Positions 5,202 to 6,003 of a DNA stretch of 6,003 nt are shown piece by piece (the first letter of the stretch is position 1; the number at the start of each line of letters is the position of its first letter). Location of the stretch: assembly GCA_913057885.1 (NCBI GenBank), contig CAJXOI010000056.1, forward strand, positions 1 to 6,003, written 5' to 3'. This DNA comes from an uncultured Micavibrio sp. (GTDB taxonomy: Bacteria > Pseudomonadota > Alphaproteobacteria > Micavibrionales > UBA1664). The notes under the pieces were generated by a model. It did no database searches. It had not been told where the DNA came from and worked only from the letters and a program-made list of their open reading frames with translations. Both the position numbers and the translations under genes were made by a program.

Positions 5202-6003
5202 ACAAATCCGCCACAAGACCATAATCCGCCACCTGAAAAATTGGAGCTTCCTCATCCTTGTTTATGGCGACAATGACTTTGGAATCTTTCATTCCTGCCA
5301 AGTGCTGAATCGCCCCTGAAATGCCCACAGCGATATAAAGATCGGGCGCGACGGCCTTACCCGTTTGTCCGACCTGATGATCATTGGAGATATAACCGCT
5401 ATCCACCGCGGCACGGGATGCACCAAGGGCGGCGCCCAATTTATCAGCCAAAGATTCAATGATTTTAAAGTCATCTTGAGAACCAACGCCACGACCGCCT
5501 GAGACAACAATCCCCGCTGAAGTGAGTTCCGGGCGTTCTGATTGCGACAATTCTTGTCCGATAAAGGATGATAATCCGCTATCACTTGCACCACTAAAAT
5601 CCTCGATAGATGCTGATCCCCCTTCGGCGACGGCTTTGTCAAATGCTGTGGCACGTACGGTGATAACCTTGATCGGGTCGGATGATTGCACGGTTGCGAT
5701 GGCTTGTCCCCCATAGATAGGGCGTTTGAATGTGTCTGCGCTCTCAACTGTAATAATATCTGTGATTTGTTGAACATCCAAAATGGCCGCAACACGAGGT
5801 AAAATATTTTTGCCAAACGTTGTCCCAGGTGCGAGCACGGCTGTAAATGCGCCTGACTTAACCGCTTCGGCAATCACAGGTGCCATGTTTTCCGCCAAAA
5901 AATGATCAAGAGATGCATCATTGGCCTTTAAAACTTTTGCGACACCATCAACGGACGCGGCGTGTTTTGTGGCGTCACCACATACATGTCCTGCAACAAG
6001 CAT
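5167..6003 (-). CDS. etfA: Electron transfer flavoprotein alpha subunit (5' end cut by window)
   Basis: The 278 residues present cover most of an ETF alpha subunit (usually about 310). About 30 N-terminal residues lie beyond the right edge, so the Met at 6003-6001 is internal (MLVAGHVCG aligns with the usual VLVAG region). The C-terminal FAD domain is intact: SGGRGVGS (168-175), ASRAAVDSGY (195-204), QVGQTG (210-215) and the family signature LYIAVGISGAIQH...G...VIVAINKD (222-250). With ETF beta it carries electrons from acyl-CoA and related dehydrogenases to ETF:quinone oxidoreductase. The beta-subunit gene would be expected just upstream, past 6003. No operon partner follows: the gene ends by overlapping the convergent thioredoxin gene, with no hairpin terminator seen. 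Its last residues DLFTAVPELTEKL are normal for the family, so the overlap is not an erroneous extension. Confidence 0.95.
   Translation of the reverse strand: MLVAGHVCGDATKHAASVDGVAKVLKANDASLDHFLAENMAPVIAEAVKSGAFTAVLAPGTTFGKNILPRVAAILDVQQITDIITVESADTFKRPIYGGQAIATVQSSDPIKVITVRATAFDKAVAEGGSASIEDFSGASDSGLSSFIGQELSQSERPELTSAGIVVSGGRGVGSQDDFKIIESLADKLGAALGASRAAVDSGYISNDHQVGQTGKAVAPDLYIAVGISGAIQHLAGMKDSKVIVAINKDEEAPIFQVADYGLVADLFTAVPELTEKL

Noticed and set aside
5205..5232. AATCCGCCAC direct repeat (5205-5214 and 5223-5232)
   Set aside because: Both copies encode the Val-Ala-Asp tripeptide that occurs twice near the ETF alpha C-terminus (VADYGLVAD), so protein sequence explains it.
5289..5873. 194-codon open frame on the minus strand inside the ETF alpha gene
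   Set aside because: It is a +1-shifted shadow of etfA; the translation is rich in Ser, Gln, His and Pro with no domain, while the etfA frame has every family motif.

Overview
The window looks like chromosomal DNA from an alphaproteobacterium that is moderately AT-rich by eye. The evidence is gene content and order. A tyrA 3' end faces a plsC-ydcF-ftsX-ftsE run, which is followed by a divergent MJ0042-type zinc-ribbon membrane protein, a TlpA-like thioredoxin and an ETF alpha subunit. I recall this order from alphaproteobacterial genomes but have not checked it here. I see no mobile element, phage gene, CRISPR array, tRNA or rRNA. Almost every base is coding.

Layout. (1) 1-189, plus strand: 3' end of a prephenate/arogenate dehydrogenase gene (tyrA). 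(2) 181-3754, minus strand: a five-gene run read right to left. It encodes an exported helical-repeat protein, FtsE, FtsX, a YdcF/DUF218 protein and a PlsC-type acyltransferase. Three of its four junctions are 4-bp ATGA stop/start overlaps and the fourth is a 13-bp gap. A TATAAT box and a good Shine-Dalgarno lie just upstream of the first gene. (3) 3801-4427, plus strand: a zinc-ribbon, single-pass membrane protein, divergent from the ftsEX run. (4) 4433-4561, minus strand: a 42-residue lipoprotein gene of the LptM/YifL type, easily missed because of its size. (5) 4566-5201, plus strand: a membrane-anchored TlpA/ResA-like thioredoxin whose start lies only 4 bp from the lipoprotein start. (6) 5167-6003, minus strand: ETF alpha subunit, cut by the right edge and overlapping the thioredoxin gene tail-to-tail by 35 bp.

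How the parts may work together. FtsE/FtsX form the ABC-type complex that controls septal peptidoglycan hydrolysis. YdcF-family and PlsC proteins act at the membrane, in envelope and phospholipid metabolism. The first gene of the run encodes a secreted alpha-solenoid protein that is translationally coupled to ftsE. A periplasmic partner of FtsX is therefore a reasonable hypothesis and is the most interesting lead here. The second lead is the small lipoprotein beside a periplasmic thioredoxin, without the argH and lysA neighbours that usually flank such a gene. The two recurring physical themes are very tight packing (overlapping convergent ends, nearly touching divergent starts) and scarce Shine-Dalgarno sequences.
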